This document shows, in pieces, positions 5,435-7,544 of a stretch of DNA of 7,544 bases. The position numbers were made by a program, and so were the translations under genes. The notes under the pieces are model-generated. The model was not told where the DNA came from. It worked only from the letters and a program-made list of their open reading frames with translations, and searched no databases. The DNA lies in NCBI GenBank assembly GCA_007121115.1, contig SKMI01000008.1, positions 1 to 7,544 on the forward strand, read 5' to 3'. The first letter of the stretch is position 1; each line of letters opens with the position of its first letter. The stretch is from Paracoccaceae bacterium (GTDB lineage Bacteria > Pseudomonadota > Alphaproteobacteria > Rhodobacterales > Rhodobacteraceae).

Positions 5435-6767
5435 TCTGTCCTGCCCTTATGTACGTGATCGGATTTACGGCTCGGCCACTGACGCGGACCTCGTAGTGCA
5501 GATGCACGCCGGTCGAAGCGCCCGTGGTGCCCATACCACCGATTCGATCTCCACGCGAGACCCTTTGCCCGACCCGCACATCGATACGGTTCAAATGGGC
5601 GTAATAGGTTTCGATGCCGAAGTCGTGCTGGATCACCACCAGGTTTCCATAGCCGCCCTGGCGCCCTGCGGTCTTGACCACGCCGTCGGCGGTGGCGTGG
5701 ATCGGCGTGTTGCGCGGTCCGGCCCAGTCCAGCCCGTTGTGCATCCGCGTGCGCCCGGTCAGCGGGTGGCGCCGTGGCCCGAAGCCCGAGGTCTGGCGCA
5801 CGTTCCCCGCCGTGACCGGGCGCGACAGCGGCAGTCGCCCGGCGCCGATGCGGTAGCGGTTCAGCGTGTCCAGCCCGTTCAGGATTTCGTTCGCGCGCGA
5901 CTCGGGGCTGTCGGGCGCCAGGCTGCCGTGGGTGGACACCGCAATCGGGCGCAGGGCGGGGGCTTCGGTCGCTGCCCCGCTGCGGACCGCCGACAGGATC
6001 TGCTGCGGCGAGACCCCGGCATTGCGGAAGGCGCGTTCCATCGGCACCATCGCCAGCTCGATCGCTTCTTCAAGCTGGCCGAAAATGCGGTTGCTGCGCT
6101 CGGCCATCAGCCGCGACTGCATGGCCATATGCTCAGCCTGCTGGCGATATTGCTCGGCCGTATGCGCGGCGGAGTCACGTTCGACAGCGGTGGTTTCAAG
6201 CGCGGCCAGCAGGAAATCCAGCGTGTCGATTGCATCGCGCGCGGTGTCGGCGGCGGTGCGGGCGCCGTTGCCGTCACCTTCGTAGCGCTGGACCATGGCT
6301 GCCAGTTCCGCGCGCGCCTCGTCGCGTTCGCGCACCGCGCGGCGCAGGGTGCGCTGGATGGTTTCTACCCCGGTTTCCAGTTCCATCCGGCGCTCTTCCG
6401 AGGCCAGCAGACTGGTCTGCATCTCGGAGACGCGGGCCATGGCCTGGCTGAACCGCTGGTGCGCGGCTTCGGTCTCGGCAGCGCGCCGGTCGCGCTCGGC
6501 GGCCAGATCGTTCAGGCGTTGTTCGTAGTTGGCCTGATCGCGCGCGACCTGATCGCGCAGGTTGCCGGAGCCTATGGAATCCATAAGGAGGATCGAGGTG
6601 GCGATGATAGACCAGGCCACGAAGGCCGTGGTGCCGCCGATGGCAATCGCCTGCGAAAGTGGCCGAAGACGGACGAAACGGGTCGCGCGGTCGGATTTCA
6701 GAAACAGACGCTGTTCGGGCAAAGCACGTTCAAGCCGCGCATTCAGCCGGTCGATCAATCGCTGCAA
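5424..6767 (-). CDS. Membrane-anchored M23 (LytM-type) peptidoglycan endopeptidase
   Basis: This 447-residue protein is a probable zinc endopeptidase that cuts peptide cross-links in the periplasm. A cytoplasmic N-terminus of about 38 residues, basic and containing LPEQRLFLKSD, precedes one transmembrane segment (about 39-62). A long coiled-coil stem follows (about 70-240), then a linker. The M23 domain (about 323-440) carries the zinc ligands His343 and Asp347 (HNGLD) and His424 of HLH (422-424), with His391 (YYAHL) and His422 as the catalytic pair. All are present, so the enzyme is predicted active, unlike degenerate EnvC/NlpD-type members. The start is probably TTG at 6767: GGGGA lies 7 nt upstream, an in-frame stop occurs 42 nt upstream with no ATG between, and the first internal Met (62) is at the end of the membrane helix. 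The overlap with the bactofilin gene suggests an LmdC-like partner of that scaffold. Confidence 0.9.
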   Translation of the reverse strand: MQRLIDRLNARLERALPEQRLFLKSDRATRFVRLRPLSQAIAIGGTTAFVAWSIIATSILLMDSIGSGNLRDQVARDQANYEQRLNDLAAERDRRAAETEAAHQRFSQAMARVSEMQTSLLASEERRMELETGVETIQRTLRRAVRERDEARAELAAMVQRYEGDGNGARTAADTARDAIDTLDFLLAALETTAVERDSAAHTAEQYRQQAEHMAMQSRLMAERSNRIFGQLEEAIELAMVPMERAFRNAGVSPQQILSAVRSGAATEAPALRPIAVSTHGSLAPDSPESRANEILNGLDTLNRYRIGAGRLPLSRPVTAGNVRQTSGFGPRRHPLTGRTRMHNGLDWAGPRNTPIHATADGVVKTAGRQGGYGNLVVIQHDFGIETYYAHLNRIDVRVGQRVSRGDRIGGMGTTGASTGVHLHYEVRVSGRAVNPITYIRAGQNVF

Positions 6768-6859
6768 TGGTTCGTCCCCGTGCGTTCGATGCGTTCTTTT
6801 GGGCTTTTACGACGCGGGCCTTCTGCTCATCCCGCAGCACATCATGTCCGCTGATTCGA

Positions 6860-6880
6860 GTGTTAGAACCTAGTTCACAC
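6860..6880. promoter_or_regulatory. Imperfect palindrome upstream of the M23/bactofilin unit
   Basis: The arms GTGTTAGAAC and GTTCACAC flank the centre CTA. GAAC/GTTC is perfectly symmetric, and the outer GTGT/ACAC pair is offset by two bases on one side. It lies about 95 nt upstream of the M23 start in the most AT-rich part of the spacer, so it could be a regulator site. On the minus strand no -35/-10 pair matches well. I do not recognise the motif, and chance occurrence cannot be excluded. Confidence 0.25.
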
Positions 6881-6967
6881 AGCCGCAACAAATTTGAAAC
6901 CTGTTGCGCGCCTGCATCATTGCCCCCGCGCAAGAATGAGCAAGAACCCGCCGATTCCGGGCGGTAG

Positions 6968-7004
6968 GCCGGGCACAACCGCAACCAGTGGCGGTGCGCC
7001 CGGC
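6968..7004 (-). terminator. Strong hairpin downstream of bcp
   Basis: GCCGGGC (6968-6974) pairs with GCCCGGC (6998-7004). The stem continues inward through a wobble pair and CCGC/GCGG with one bulged base, closing an 8-nt loop, for about 14 bp in all. It follows the bcp stop by about 23 nt on the minus strand. No U-run follows, so it is not a canonical intrinsic terminator. It may protect the 3' end of the message or aid factor-dependent termination. Confidence 0.4.
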
Positions 7005-7032
7005 GCTGTCCGCTACAGGCTGTCCACTACAG
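7005..7032. repeat. 14-bp tandem duplication across the bcp stop
   Basis: GCTGTCCGCTACAG (7005-7018) and GCTGTCCACTACAG (7019-7032) abut and differ at one base. The second contains the bcp stop codon (TAG on the minus strand, 7027-7029). The unit length and its position over a stop codon parallel the duplication at the end of phaR. Confidence 0.88.
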
Positions 7033-7488
7033 GGCGCGCGTCGCCTCGAGCACCGCGTCGACGTGACCGGGCACCTTGACCTTGCGCCAGACCTGCGCAA
7101 TCCGGCCCTCGCCGTCGATCAGGAAGGTCGCGCGCTCGATCCCCATGTACTTCTTGCCATACATGGCTTTTTCGACCCAGGTGCCATACGCCTCGCACAC
7201 GCCGCCCTCTTCGTCCGAAACCAGCGCCACCTTCAGCCCGTGCTTGGCGATGAACTTGTCATGCTTGGCCACGCTGTCCTTGGACACACCGACCACCACG
7301 GCCCCCGCGGCGGCGAAGTCCTCGGCGGCTTCGGTGAAGCCGATCGCCTCCTTGGTGCAGCCCGAGGTGTCGTCCTTGGGGTAGAAATACAGCACCACCT
7401 TGGACGGGCTCAGGGCCGACAGGGTGAGCGTTTCGCCGCCGTCGCGGGGCAGGGTGAAATCCGGGGCGGTTGCGCCAATCTCGGGCAT
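7027..7488 (-). CDS. bcp: Thiol peroxidase of the Bcp/PrxQ peroxiredoxin family
   Basis: This 153-residue cytoplasmic peroxiredoxin should reduce hydrogen peroxide and organic hydroperoxides using thioredoxin or a similar donor. The thioredoxin fold begins at APDFTLP (8-14), and the active-site loop FYPKDDTSGCTKEA carries the peroxidatic Cys44. Typical Bcp proteins have a resolving cysteine five residues later; here residue 49 is Ile. The only other cysteine is Cys98 in GVCEAYGTW. Further family features are VGVSKDS (67-72) and ERATFLID (118-125). The length is typical. The ATG at 7488 has GAGGA 7 nt upstream. The 56 nt left of the window upstream of it hold no recognisable gene, so its promoter is probably at or beyond the edge. 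It runs in the same direction as the M23/bactofilin genes but is 259 nt away and probably separate. Confidence 0.93.
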   Translation of the reverse strand: MPEIGATAPDFTLPRDGGETLTLSALSPSKVVLYFYPKDDTSGCTKEAIGFTEAAEDFAAAGAVVVGVSKDSVAKHDKFIAKHGLKVALVSDEEGGVCEAYGTWVEKAMYGKKYMGIERATFLIDGEGRIAQVWRKVKVPGHVDAVLEATRAL

Positions 7489-7544
7489 GGTCTGATCCTC
7501 ACTCGTGGTTGATTGAATCCTCGTTGTAGGGGAAGCACGGCGGA

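Noticed and set aside
5364..6854. A 496-codon plus-strand open frame opposite the M23 peptidase
   Set aside because: It is the complement of a gene with full zinc motifs and a membrane helix; no domain is visible in it.
6730..6984. An 84-codon minus-strand gene upstream of the M23 gene
   Set aside because: No family resemblance; it overlaps the M23 start in another frame and includes the hairpin region. A genuine small gene cannot be fully excluded.

Overview
The window reads as a chromosomal segment of a high-GC alphaproteobacterium, most likely of the Rhodobacterales (Rhodobacter/Paracoccus/Roseobacter relatives). The basis is the high-GC codon use, the gene order phaZ(-) phaC(+) phaP(+) phaR(+) known from Paracoccus and Rhodobacter, and the protein sequences as I recognise them. 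No database search was possible.

Left half (1-4714): a complete polyhydroxyalkanoate (PHA) storage cluster. phaZ (intracellular depolymerase) is divergent from phaC (class I synthase). They share a 104-nt spacer that must hold both promoters. phaC is followed by phaP (phasin, the granule-coat protein) and phaR (the PHA-responsive repressor). The polymer is made by PhaC, coated by PhaP and degraded by PhaZ. PhaR is expected to leave DNA and bind granules when polymer accumulates, which releases phaP. The DNA supports this circuit. Two CTGC-N3-GCAG palindromes lie upstream of phaP, one of them inside the spacer between a -35 and a -10 element. An exact 15-bp inverted copy of the second lies just upstream of phaR. 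A strong intrinsic terminator separates phaP from phaR, and a second one, probably bidirectional, ends phaR.

Right half (4757-6767, minus strand): a two-gene cell-envelope unit. A membrane-anchored M23 (LytM-type) peptidoglycan endopeptidase with a long coiled-coil stem is followed by a bactofilin whose start codon overlaps the peptidase stop by 11 nt. The bactofilin is a cytoplasmic polymer-forming scaffold that probably positions the peptidase in the membrane. The peptidase appears to use a TTG start.

Right end (7027-7488, minus strand): a Bcp/PrxQ-type thiol peroxidase that lacks the usual nearby resolving cysteine. The 259-nt gap between it and the peptidase holds a strong hairpin and a weak palindrome but no convincing gene.

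The gene content is ordinary core-genome material. I see no mobile element, CRISPR array, RNA gene or clearly new system. The points of most interest are the PhaR operator architecture, the coupled M23/bactofilin junction, and two independent 14-bp tandem duplications that each straddle a stop codon.
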